Of a stretch of 64,000 bases of DNA, positions 43,255-53,574 are shown in pieces. Location: assembly GCA_036365145.1 (NCBI GenBank), contig JAEOAD010002279.1, forward strand, positions 1,608,001-1,672,000. The letters run 5' to 3'. Position 1 is the first letter of the stretch; every line of letters begins with the position of its first letter. Below the pieces are notes generated by a model. The model was not told where the DNA came from, searched no databases, and saw only the letters and a program-made list of their open reading frames with translations. Source of the stretch: Orientallactaga sibirica. Taxonomy: Eukaryota > Chordata > Mammalia > Rodentia > Dipodidae. A program made the translations under genes and the position numbers.

Positions 43255-43597
43255 TTTGAATCACATTGTATCACTAAACATCTTTGAACACAGAGTACTG
43301 GATCAATAATGATTGCATAAACAAGTGAATGAATGAATGAATCAATCGATCAATTAATGAGAGCCGGACACATCCTCAAATCTTGTTGCAATGTTGCCTT
43401 TGATATAAACCTGGGGCATTAATAGCTTCTGGAGCCTACAAAAGCTATAGCTTGACTTCTGAGGCTCTGGATGACCAAGCCCCTCTGGGCCCTGGCAGCT
43501 CCAGTCTAGTACTGGACTCTAGCACCCTGCTTCACAAGCACTGATCAGCTCTCTTTAATTCACAACTGCAAGGTGGTATTTGTAAAAGGTCATAAGG
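43255..43597. other. Unique intronic sequence
   Basis: (GAAT)n at 43,327-43,342. Nothing else recognised. Confidence 0.4.
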
Positions 43598-43757
43598 TGG
43601 CTGGGCATGGTGGCACGCACCTTTCATCCCGGCACATGGAAGGCAGAGGTAGGAGGATCGCTGTGAGTTCCAGGCCACCCTGAGACTATGTAGTGAATTC
43701 CAGGGCAGCCTGGGCTAGAGTGAGACCTTACCTCGAAAAACCAAAAATAAAAATAAA
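43598..43757 (+). mobile_element. B1 SINE, with TSD
   Basis: TSD aaaggtca[t/g]aaggtg lies at 43,585 and 43,757. Confidence 0.93.
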
Positions 43758-43817
43758 AAGGTCAGAAGGTGATTTGAGAATGCGCTAGAGGTTGAGAAAC
43801 AGCTTCACCTTACTTTG

Positions 43818-44050
43818 AGAAAGACAGAGAGAGAGAGAGGAAGAGGCAGAGAGAGAGAGAATGGGCACACCAGTGGTCTCTCAGCCACTGTAAACAAACT
43901 CCAAATGTGTGCGCCCCCTTGTGGGCAAGTGCGGTATTGCTCCCCAGCATCACTTTGTGCGTCTGGCTAAACGTGAGACCTGGAGAATCGGATGGGCATT
44001 CTTAGGCTTGGCAGGCAGGCACCTTCACCGCTACGCCATCTCTCCAGCCC
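43818..44050 (-). mobile_element. ID-headed SINE, L subtype
   Basis: The head is at 44,050. The middle (cttgtgggcaagtgcggtat) is L type. Confidence 0.9.
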
Positions 44051-44974
44051 TCACCCCACTTTTCAGTGTTCCTCTGGATAGCTTCGCCTGGCATCTTTCT
44101 TGGTCTCCTCTCACACTCACTTCCTCCCATACCTTGTCCCCTGGGGAGTATTTCCAAGTCCCTGTCCCTACCAGCTAGAAATAGTGATTCTCCCTTGAGC
44201 TTCATGTGGCGCCCCAGCCGGGCCATGTTCTGTTAAGCTGTGTGTTCCCCCATGTGTAGTAGCCCTTCTGTAGTGTGGCTTCCTTGACAGAAGTCTCATC
44301 TTCCACATGGTTCGACCTGAGTCTCGCCCATTGCCTACACAAAGAGCTCTGTGGGGCTGCAGAGTCGTCAAACAATAATACAGTCAAGGTCCCCATACTA
44401 TTTGTATTCCAAGAGAAGTACTTTTGAGGGCAATGAATGGTGCCGGTGACAGATGGGACACGGAGACAAGCGTAACGTGGGAACTGTTACAGACGACACA
44501 GAGGGACAATCCCCCCAGGAAACAGTGACCAGCATTGGTGGAGGCCACTTAACGAGACGCTTTCCTGTGTTCTGTCCATAGGACATTTCTTTCACCTTTG
44601 TAATGACCCCGTGTGAGGACAGTGTCATCTGTTAAGGATCTTGCTCAAGGGAACACATCGAAGGGAGAACTAGGCTTGAACTCAAGACCGTCTGACATCA
44701 GACCTTGCTGCCATTTTGTCTCCCGGTGGAAGAACTCAGGTCTTAGGGCAGAAAATACATGAGATTTTGTTCCCTGCTCATCGTGAAATAACTTCACTTA
44801 CTCCCCGGCCTTGGTTTCTTTTCCTGTTGAGAGGTAACAAGGGCCTATTTCCATGGACCTGAGGGGACCCGATGAGACAAGGGATGGAGCATTTTGGCAC
44901 GTGGACTTGTGCATCACTTGTCCACTCAAAACCATGAGATGTTGCCTAAGACTTGGGTCCAAGTCAGGGCTCTG
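44051..44974. other. Unique sequence with one MIR
   Basis: No exon recognised. A MIR lies at 44,560-44,720. Confidence 0.45.
44560..44720 (-). mobile_element. MIR SINE fragment
   Basis: ttgctcaagggaacacatcg and gcttgaactcaagaccgtct match the reverse MIR core. Confidence 0.75.
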
Positions 44975-45656
44975 GGATTTAAATATTCATGAGTCCAAGA
45001 AGATATGCAAATGAGCAGTGATCACTGGAAAGATGCTCAGCATCATTAGTCCTCAGAGAACAGAAGTCAAAACTGCAAGGCGAGGTCACGTAAGAGCCAC
45101 CAGGATGTAAAAGGCAGGCAATGGGCTGGAGGGATGGCTTAGCGGTTAAGGAATTTGCCCACAAAGCCAAAGGACCCAGGTTCGATTCCCCAGGACCCAC
45201 GTAAGTCAGATGCACAAGGGGGTGCACACATCTGGAGTTCGTTTTCAGTGGCTAGAGGCCCTAGCACTCCCATTCTCTCTCTTTCTCTCTCTCTCTCCTT
45301 CCCTCCCTCTCTCTCTCTGTCAAATAAATAACTAAACAAAAATAAACTATTTTAAAAAGGCAGGCAATGACAATATGTGGGAAAACATTTGGATAAACAG
45401 ACTGGAGTCCCTTATCCTTTCTGGTGGGATGGGAAAATGATGTAATCACATTGGAAATGTGGTCTGGAAATTTCTCAAAAGGTTTCATGTAGAGTTATGG
45501 TATGATCTAGCAATTATTCCTCTGCTAGGCAGAATACTAAGAGATGTGAAAACATATTTCCACACAAAAATTTAGACACAGGGGTACTCATAACAGCCAA
45601 CACATAGAAATAGCCATCAGCTGTTGTGACATGCACAATGGAATAATACTCAGCAA
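44975..45656 (+). pseudogene. LINE-1 ORF2 3'-terminal fragment, decayed, split by a SINE
   Basis: aagatgctcagcatcattag (45,031), gtcaaaactgcaaggcgagg (45,067), ggaaatgtggtctggaaatt (about 45,452), atgatctagcaattattcct (about 45,502), and cacaatggaataatactcag (about 45,634) match, in order, the C-terminal end of mammalian L1 ORF2. Frameshifts and stops throughout. No functional protein. Confidence 0.85.
45122..45356 (+). mobile_element. ID-headed SINE inside the L1 fragment, with TSD
   Basis: TSD aaaggcaggcaatg lies at 45,108-45,121 and 45,356-45,369. Confidence 0.94.
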
Positions 45657-45764
45657 AGAAAAAAAGAAAGAAAGGAAGAAAGGAAGGAAGAAAGAAAAGA
45701 AGAAAGAAAGAAAGAAAGAAAGAAAAAGAAAGAAAGGAAGGAAGGAAGAAAGGAAGGAAGAAAA

Positions 45765-45800
<36 letters not shown>

Positions 45801-46156
45801 GAAGGAAGGAAGGAAGGAAGGAAGAAGGAAAGAAAGAAAGAAAGAAAGAAAGAAAGAAGGAAAGAAAGAAAGGAAGGAAGGAGGAAAGAAAGGAAGAAAA
45901 GGAAGGAAGGAAGAAAGAAAGAAAGGAAGAAAGAAGGAAAGAAAGAAAAGAAGGAAGGAGGAAAGAAAGAAAGGAAGGAAGGAAGGAAGGAAGGAAGGAA
46001 GGAGGAAAGAGAGAAAGAAAGAAAGAAAGAAAGGAAAGAAAGAAAGAAAGGAGGAAAGAAAGGAAGGAAGGAAGGGAGGAAGAAGGAAGGAAAAAGGAAG
46101 GAAGGAAAGAAAGAAGGAAGGAAGGAAGGAAGGAGGGAAAGAAGGAAGGAAGGAAG
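45657..46156. repeat. 500-bp homopurine array (GAAA)n/(GGAA)n
   Basis: Longest purine tract in the window, starting at 'cagcaaag' of the L1 fragment. All six frames lack stops for long distances, which explains frames of up to 241 codons (Lys/Arg/Glu or Ser/Phe/Pro-rich). Confidence 0.97.
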
Positions 46157-46345
46157 AGTTTGGCACACTCTCCTGCTGCTATGGTCCAGCTGATGTTGAC
46201 CTGTCCAGCCTCTGTTCATTCCATGTTTTCTCCTCCCATCGTGGAGTTCCTCCACAAGTCTGTAAGCCAAAATCAACTCTTTCCTCCCACAAGCTTCTTT
46301 GGGTCAGGTTTGGGTCAGGTGTCAGCGACGTGAAGCTAACTGCAA
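46157..46345 (-). mobile_element. Interspersed repeat of uncertain class (same family as 41,060)
   Basis: tttggcacactctcctgctg (46,158) is the reverse of cagcaacaggagagtgtgcc (about 41,242). Continues through atcgtggagttcc. Confidence 0.6.
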
Positions 46346-46349
46346 CCCT

Positions 46350-47427
46350 TGAATAAAATGTCTACAGTAGGGGATATATAGAGATAGAAAGAGCTAGAAG
46401 GAATGCGGAGTGATGGCCAGTGGATACGCCTTATCTTTATGGAACAACACTGCTGGCTGGACAGCTCTGGGGCTCTAATAACAGCCTTGAATTGTATGCA
46501 TATTTTTATACATGGAGGACTCTGTAGGATGTGAAATTAAACCTTGAGGAAGCTACTGCTTAGAAATTCAGGGACTGCTCTCGACTTTGGATCCTGGGAG
46601 CATGGGGGTGCTCCTTACAGCCTAATTCACAGTTCAGGGGAAAGATTGAAAGAGAAAATTCCTGCCAGAACACTGGCCATGATCAACGATGCTCGGCAAT
46701 ACAGTACACAGTGCCCAGGCGGATGGTTTTTCTTAAACACATGGACCATGTCTCGAAGCATCAGGTTTTGCTGTTTGCTTTTAGCCAAAATAGATTGGAA
46801 GGGACAGCAGGAACACTAACCCTAACCCCCCACCAGCCGTATGTGCATTAGCAGAATTGTACCCTTTATCACTCTGATAGCCGTTTTTATTTATTTATTT
46901 ATTTTAACTAATATTCTGAGACCTAGTTCAAGATGTGCTCATGACAAAAATGACCCTTTTAATGGTGGCACATTTAATGAGAAACTGGATTTTCTACTGC
47001 ATAAGTGCCCTTCATACAAATTAGTTTGGCCCTGGGTCCTGATCTAAATTAGGCTCCGTACTTCCCTCTAAATGGCCTCATATTTTCTTATTAATCTTTG
47101 CCCTGGTTCACCTGCTTGAGCTCTCTCTCCTCTTATGCGTCTCTCTCATCAGCAGCAGGCTGTTCCCAGACACACATTTCTTCAGGTTCTTTTGTACCTA
47201 ACTCCTGGATGTGTCCTGGACATGTCCGCTGGCTAGAAGCTGTTTATCCCGTTTCAAACTGTCTCTCCATTTCCCAGTGGAGTTTTCATGTTGTCAGTGT
47301 ATTCACATCTAGAAGTGATGGATGTGGGCCGGATGAGCTTGGGAACAAGGTGAAGTTGGGGATTTCATGGGTGACGTTGGAGAGATGAGAAGCGTTGATT
47401 CTAGTAGTTAAAAGAAGAAACCTGAGG
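46350..47427. other. Long unique block; candidate conserved non-coding sequence
   Basis: 46,840-47,100 is AT-rich, repeat-free and contains TTTTAATGG, CATTTAATGAG and TCTAAATTAGG. No exon recognised. Open frames (91, 68 and 96 codons) show no family. Confidence 0.35.
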
Positions 47428-47670
47428 GCTGGAGAGGTGGCTTAGTGGTTAAGCACTTGCCTGTGAAACCTAAGGACTCTGGTTCCAGGCTCAATTCCCC
47501 AGGACCCACGTAAGCCAGAAGCACAAGGTGGTGTGTGCATCTGGAGTTCGTTTGCAGTGGCTGGAGGCTCTGGTGCACCCATTCTCTCTCTTCTCTCTCT
47601 CTCTCTCTCTCTGCCTCTTTCTCTCTCTGTCTGTTGCTCTCAAATAAAATTTAAAAATAATAATAATAAC
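47428..47670 (+). mobile_element. ID-headed SINE, S subtype with 'caggctc' insertion
   Basis: ggttccaggctcaattcccc marks the same B-box-region variant as at 10,733. Tail (AAT)n. Confidence 0.9.
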
Positions 47671-47896
47671 CGACCTGAAACACAGGACACCAGCTGCCTC
47701 CAAACCCAAGCTTAATCATTTGAAAGCGTGTGTAACCTTCTGCTAAGAGCTTGGGTCAGCTCAATGGCTTGTTATAGCTTCAATTTCAAGGTTGATCTGT
47801 AAAACCTCAATAAAGTTCACATGTTTTTCCAGGGCTAACCAGGTTGGTCTGCATGGTATGCTTTGTGATAAATACTACCTCCTGTGGCCGTTACAA
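47671..47896. other. Unique intronic sequence
   Basis: Nothing recognised. Confidence 0.4.
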
Positions 47897-47908
47897 ATCG
47901 AGTTTGGG

Positions 47909-48157
47909 GCTGGAGCGATGGCTTAGCGGTTAAAGCACCTGCCTCCTAAGCCTAAGAACACTGGTTCCAATCTCCAGGTCCTACGTTTAGCAAGATGCAA
48001 AGTGATGCAAGGGCGCAATGCCATACTTGACCACAAGGGGGCACACGCATCTGGATTTCATTCACAGCAGCTGAGAGACTGCTGGTGCGCCCATCTCTAT
48101 CTGTCTCCCTCTCTCTCTTTCTCTCTCTCTGTGTCTCTCTCCCCCTCCCAAAAAAAA
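47909..48157 (+). mobile_element. ID-headed SINE, L subtype, with perfect TSD
   Basis: TSD aatcgagtttgggg lies at about 47,897 and 48,157. Confidence 0.95.
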
Positions 48158-48170
48158 TCGAGTTTGGGGA

Positions 48171-48478
48171 AGTTCCAATAGTGAAAGGAATGCCATTAGT
48201 GACCAAAACAGCATCTTGTGTTGAAGAGGCAAAGATGACATTTGATATAGGGTTTTAATGTCCAGAACTCTTAGACCAAGCTACAGGTGGCCTGTTCCAA
48301 ACTTTGTCTAGCAAGACAGAGAGAGGCCTGTGGTAGATATATCATGGGCCAAGTTTCTGCCGTAGCTGTCCATGGTGGTGACACATACTCTTACATCTTC
48401 CTCTCATAGAACCTGAGGGTTAATTTTTATATTCATTAGAGTCTCAGACTATGCACCTATTCCTTCTGTTTGCTTTAA
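48171..48478. other. Unique intronic sequence
   Basis: Nothing recognised. Confidence 0.4.
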
Positions 48479-48509
48479 AGAATATATACTCAGTATATAC
48501 TCAGGGGTG

Positions 48510-48745
48510 GGGCTGGAGAGATGACTTAGTGGTTAAGTGCTTGCCTGTGAAGCCTAAGAACCCTGATTCAAGGCTCGATTCCCCAGGACCCACATAAGCC
48601 AGATGCACAAGGTGGCGCATGCATCTGGAGTTCGTTTGCAGTGGCTGGAGGCCCTGGCGGGTCCATTCTCTCTCTCTGTATCTGCCTCTTTCTCTCTACG
48701 TCTGTCGCTGTCAAATCAATAAATAAACAAACAAACACAAGAATG
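48510..48745 (+). mobile_element. ID-headed SINE, S subtype with 'aaggctc' insertion, with TSD
   Basis: gattcaaggctcgattcccc variant. TSD aagaatatatactcag lies at 48,478 and 48,761. Confidence 0.92.
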
Positions 48746-48777
48746 ATCACCTTTTTAAAAAAGAATATATACTCAGA

Positions 48778-49334
48778 GCCTTTGATACGCTAGGAGTCAC
48801 GGTCATAAACGGACAACTGGGAGTTGGAGATGACAGGGTCAGATTTGTCACTGAGACATCCCCACTCCGGGACTTCACTTCCCCAGGATGGCATTTTGCA
48901 AGGGCCCCTCTTTTTAGACAGAGCGTAGTGGGTAGCTACTCTTTTCAGAAGGACAACTCTCAGAATGGATGGGTGCCTTACGCAGACTTTCTCTTTGAAG
49001 TTACTGTGTATCTTCTGCACAGCCGCTGCATTATCCTCCTTCCACACGTAGGGAACCGAGACTCAGACAATCACATTGACTTATAGTGGCAACTTTCTTA
49101 CACACCTAGCATAATGCACTGACACTTTTTTTTTATATGCAGTCATCAAACCTTGAGTTTCTAGGGACATAGATTTTTTTTTTCTTTTTGTCTTCTTCGT
49201 TTGTTGCCAGTGAGTTGTAGGATTTGGCATAGAGGGGATCTCCCTAGATATGAGTAAATGAATAAGTGAATGAAGACAGTCAAGTTTCATAAACAGAAAA
49301 ACACTACTCTATGGTGGTTGGGTTTTTTTCTGTT
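48778..49334. other. Unique intronic sequence
   Basis: 49,010-49,080 may be a MIR scrap (gaaccgagactcagacaatc). Otherwise nothing recognised. Confidence 0.4.
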
Positions 49335-49861
49335 TTTTTAAAATATATATTTTTAAGTACTTTTAAAATTAAATTAAATTAATTTATTTATATATTTATT
49401 TGAGAGAGAGAGAGATAGAAATAGGCAGAGAGGGCTGGAGAGATGGCTTAGAGGTTAAGGCGCCTGCCTGCTAAGCCTAAGAACCCGGTTCCAATCTCCA
49501 GGTCCCACGTTTAGCCAGATGCAAAGTGAGGCAAGGGCGCAATGCCGTACTTGACCACAAGGGGATGCACGCATCTGGAGTTCGTTCCCAGGGGCTGAGA
49601 GGCTGCTGGCATGCCCATCTCTATCTGTCTTCCTCTCCCTCTCTCTCTGTCTCTCTCTGTGTCTTTCTCCAAAATAAAAATAAAGAAATAGACAGGGAGA
49701 GAGAGAGAGAGAATGGGCACACCAGGGCCTCAGTCACTGCAAACGAACTCCAGACGCATGCACCCCCTTGGGCATCTGGCTAACGTGGGTCCTGGAGAAT
49801 CAAACCTGGGTCCTTTGACTTTGCAGGCAAACGCCTTAACTGCTAAACCATCTCTCTATCC
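49335..49861 (-). mobile_element. ID-headed SINE, split by a second SINE
   Basis: The 3' part lies at 49,335-49,430 and the 5' part at 49,682-49,861. The sequence at the junction (gaaatag[g/a]cag) is duplicated, marking the TSD of the inserted SINE. Confidence 0.9.
49431..49681 (+). mobile_element. ID-headed SINE, L subtype, nested
   Basis: Complete L copy inserted in opposite orientation into the SINE at 49,335. Confidence 0.93.
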
Positions 49862-49862
49862 C

Positions 49863-49953
49863 CAGGCTAGATCTGGAATTAACTATGTACTCTCAGGGTG
49901 GCCTTGAACTCACAGCAATCCTCCTACCTCTGCCTCCCGAGTGCTGGGATTAA
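49863..49953 (-). mobile_element. B1 SINE fragment
   Basis: Reverse B1 from ggctagatctggaattaact to gtgctgggattaaag. The 5' end of the B1 is replaced by the next SINE. Confidence 0.88.
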
Positions 49954-50110
49954 AGAGAATGAGCATGCCAGGGCCTCCAGCCACTGTAAACGAACTCCAG
50001 ATGAATGCGACCCCTGGTGCATCTGGCTTATGTGGGTCCTGGAGAATCGAACCAGGATCCTTTGGCTTTGCAAGCAAATGCCTTAACCACTAAGCCATCA
50101 CTCCAGCCCT
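49954..50110 (-). mobile_element. ID-headed SINE, S subtype, 3'-truncated
   Basis: Begins within the tail (agaatgagcatgccaggg) directly at the B1 breakpoint. The head is at 50,110. Confidence 0.88.
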
Positions 50111-50387
50111 TTTTTCCCCGTTTTAAGTATGTCCTTGGGTAGTTCTGAGCCCCATATTATAGCAGGGCCCGAGTTGCATATAGATGGAGCAAAATGGTTT
50201 GATTTTCTCGGACGTCCTCAGCTCTAAGTTTCTGACAAGGAGGGAAGACCTGAGAGAGGATGAATTAGGAGTTAGAGCCAGTGATATTCTGGGCTGAGAG
50301 TAAGAGGGATGCCTGGTGGAGTCCAGGTTTCTGTGCAGTGTCCAGATCACTGAAAGCATGATAAGATTAGAGATGTGTTTGAATTTT
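50111..50387. other. Unique intronic sequence
   Basis: Nothing recognised. Confidence 0.4.
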
Positions 50388-50655
50388 CTTTTAATTTTGT
50401 TTTGATTAATTATAGACATACTTAGTATGGAAACAAGACATGTTGGTACCATCCTTTCCCTCATCCCTGCCCCCTCCTCCGAAGGGACCCTCCTCGTTGG
50501 GCACACCATGGGGATTGTGGGTCGTGCGTTGTGGGAACAGCAATCAGTTACTGGGGAAGAGGCAATGCATCATCGGGCATAATGTCCCAACTTGTGGCTC
50601 TAACAATCTTCCCGCCCCCTTCTTCCACAAAATTCTCAGTGGCGTGTTGGGTGTG
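50388..50655 (-). mobile_element. LINE-1 3' end, second subfamily
   Basis: acttgtggctctaacaatct and cgcccccttcttccacaaaa resemble a rodent L1 3' region different from the family at 3,101. Flanks share gtgtttgaa (about 50,373 and 50,656). Confidence 0.65.
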
Positions 50656-50664
50656 TGTTTGAAG

Positions 50665-51436
50665 TTTTGTTTTCCTCTTAACCCTGACCCTGTGAACAAG
50701 CCACCTGGGTGACAGACACGACTGTCTTTGTCATCTGGAAAAGAGAAATAGCTTGGTTGTTGTGAACAGCGGGTGTACAGTTGCCAAAACATCTCGGCAT
50801 GTGCTTTATGTGGACCGCTGGCTGATGTGTCTTAGCAACGTGGATGTTAATGAACTTGCAGGAACGCCCGTTTCAAGGTGCACTCAGTTCCGAGGACCGC
50901 AGCAGCTTAGTTCCCTACCGACATGAGTTAGGAGAAGAGATAGCATCCAGCCATTTTGATAATTGTTTTGGGTCATTACTTGATGCGAAGAAATTGCTCT
51001 GTATTTTTCTCGTATGCTGGTTCAATGGAATGACTTGGAGTTGGGCCAGAGCCTCATTAAAAGTTGGAAATACTGGTGACTCCTGGCTTTATCCTGTTCC
51101 AGAAGGACTCTTGGGCATGAATTTTTATTGGATGAGACCGTCGCTGGCTCTGTACCTATTGTGAATCAGAACAACTTAGACACGTTACACATATCATTTG
51201 ATTTATTTGATAGTGCATTACAATGATTATTTTTCACATTGCACTTTTCTCTCTAAAAAAAAAAAAAAGACTGAGGCCCAAGGAGCAAAAACAATTTACC
51301 TCGTGATTTAAGTGGATCGACCAGAATTTGCATTTGGGAATATTACATTACTTTTCTTTGTCCAGTGATTTTGACGTATCTGGAGCACAAGGGAAACCGG
51401 AAGGTGGATCTTGGAGTACTGAAGACTTCGCGAACT
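50665..51436. other. Unique pre-exon block; candidate conserved non-coding sequence
   Basis: About 770 bp without insertions immediately upstream of the SINE that precedes the exon. AT-rich motifs include GATGTTAATGAAC (50,842) and TTTTGATAATTGTTTTG (about 50,956). Poly(A) lies at 51,256-51,269. Confidence 0.35.
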
Positions 51437-51451
51437 CAGCATGCTTGTTTC

Positions 51452-51703
51452 CTTTTCTTTAAAAATATTTTATTTTAACTTTATTTATTTGAGAGAAAGA
51501 AAAGCAGAGAGGGAGAGAGAGAGAGAGAGAGAGAGACAGATACAGAGTGAATGGGTGCACGCCAGGGCCTCCATCTGCTGCAAATGAACTCCAGACACAG
51601 GTGCCCCCTTGAGCGTCTGGCTTACGTGGGTCCTGGGGAATCGAACCCAGGGTCCTTTGGCTTTGCAGGCAAACGCCTTAACTCCTAAGCCATCACCCCA
51701 GTC
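51452..51703 (-). mobile_element. ID-headed SINE ending 40 bp upstream of the DAB1 exon, with TSD
   Basis: 15-bp perfect TSD cagcatgcttgtttc lies at 51,437-51,451 and 51,704-51,718. The head is at about 51,703 on the - strand and the (TTTA)n end near 51,480. The second TSD copy is followed by only 25 intronic bases before the exon. Confidence 0.95.
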
Positions 51704-52266
<563 letters not shown>

Positions 52267-52278
52267 CCAGCAAGCTCT

Positions 52279-52442
52279 TTTTTTTTTTTTTTTTTTTTGG
52301 TTTTTCAAGGTAGGGTCTCACTCTGGCTCAGGCTGACCTGGAATTCACTATGTAGTCTCAGGGTGGCCTCAAACTCTCGGCGATCCTCCTACCTCTGCCT
52401 CCCAAGTGCTGGGATTAAAGGTGTGTGCCACCACGTCTGGCT
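52279..52442 (-). mobile_element. B1 SINE, with TSD
   Basis: TSD ccagcaagctctt lies at 52,268 and 52,443, with a 22-nt T run as the reverse A-tail. Confidence 0.95.
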
Positions 52443-52685
52443 CCAGCAAGCTCTTAACCTCCCTGTGCAATCTCCCCAGCTTCGTAGCCCCCCAGCTCTT
52501 TTTTCTATGCTGTTTTGAATGCACCATGTTTTATTTAACTTTTCCTTCATTGTGCCACCCGTGCCAAGATAAAAGTACAAATTTATCAAATTTCTTTAGT
52601 CCTTCACATTTATGAATGCTTGCCGTTTTGTTATTTTTGAATGAATTTACGTAGTTTGTCATATAGTGATCGGTGTGAAGAAGAA

Positions 52686-52880
52686 AAGCTGGGGGCTGGA
52701 GAGATGGCCCAGTGGTTAAAGGCACTTGCTTGAAAAGCCTGCCAGCCTACCTTCGATTCCCTAGTGCCCAATTAAAGCCGGATGCACAAAGTAACGCGTG
52801 CATTCTGAGTTCGTTTGCAATAGCAAGAGGCCCTGGTACCCCCATCTGTCTCTCTCTCCCTCTCTAAATCAATAACAATA
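52686..52880 (+). mobile_element. ID-headed SINE, diverged S subtype
   Basis: Starts ggggctggagagatggccca. Middle accttcgattccctagtgcc. It has opposite orientation to the SINE at 51,452. Confidence 0.88.
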
Positions 52881-52935
52881 TTTTTATAAGATGAATATCT
52901 GATTCCATTCATTATTGTAATTTCTATTAATGCAG

Positions 52936-53041
52936 TCCAAATACTTCCTAAGAAAAGAGAAATAATATACACTCCAAATACTTCCTAAGAAAAGAGAAAT
53001 AAATACACTCCAAATACTTCCTAAGAAAAGAGAAGTAATAT
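52936..53041 (+). repeat. Three tandem copies of a 36-37 bp unit
   Basis: Each unit starts tccaaatacttcctaagaaa, at 52,936, 52,973 and 53,009. Nearly identical. Confidence 0.95.
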
Positions 53042-53103
53042 CATTAAAGTAACACATAACTAGACATTGGGATTTGGAGTACCAGAAAGAGATTTCTGAT
53101 TTT

Positions 53104-53314
53104 TTTAAAATGTATTTTATTTATTTACTTATTTGAGAGGGAGAAAGAGGCAGAGAGAGAAAGAATGGGCACGCCAGGACCTCCAGCCACTGCAAACGAA
53201 CTCCAGATGCGTGCATCCCCTTGTGCATCTGGCTTACGTGGGTCCTGGAGAGTCGAACCTGGATCTTTTGGCTTTGCAGGCGAACGCCTTAACCGCTAAG
53301 CCATCTCTCCAGCC
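53104..53314 (-). mobile_element. ID-headed SINE, S subtype, with TSD
   Basis: TSD gagatttctgatttt lies at about 53,089 and 53,317. Confidence 0.94.
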
Positions 53315-53331
53315 ATGAGATTTCTGATTTT

Positions 53332-53574
53332 AAAGGCCACAAAAAAGGACTTTCCCTTGAGAAACCTCAGAAGTAAATTTTCAAAATGTCAGTTATGCAA
53401 AAAGCACAATATTTAAAAAAAAAAAAGCAACATTAAAATATACAAGAAAGAACAATTTGCTCACAGCCTTTGGTTTGCATGTATTCTGTCATTTGTTGCT
53501 TTCACATCTGTGTTCATACATACAATATGTGAGTGCTGCCATGTGTAGACATCAACTTTACATATGTATTCAGG
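53332..53574. other. Unique intronic sequence
   Basis: Nothing recognised. Confidence 0.4.

Noticed and set aside
45588..46356. 241-codon Lys/Arg/Glu-rich and 208-codon Ser/Phe-rich frames
   Set aside because: Translations of the (GAAA)n/(GGAA)n array and its complement.
46812..46832. Telomere-like ctaaccctaaccccc
   Set aside because: Only about two units; no array.
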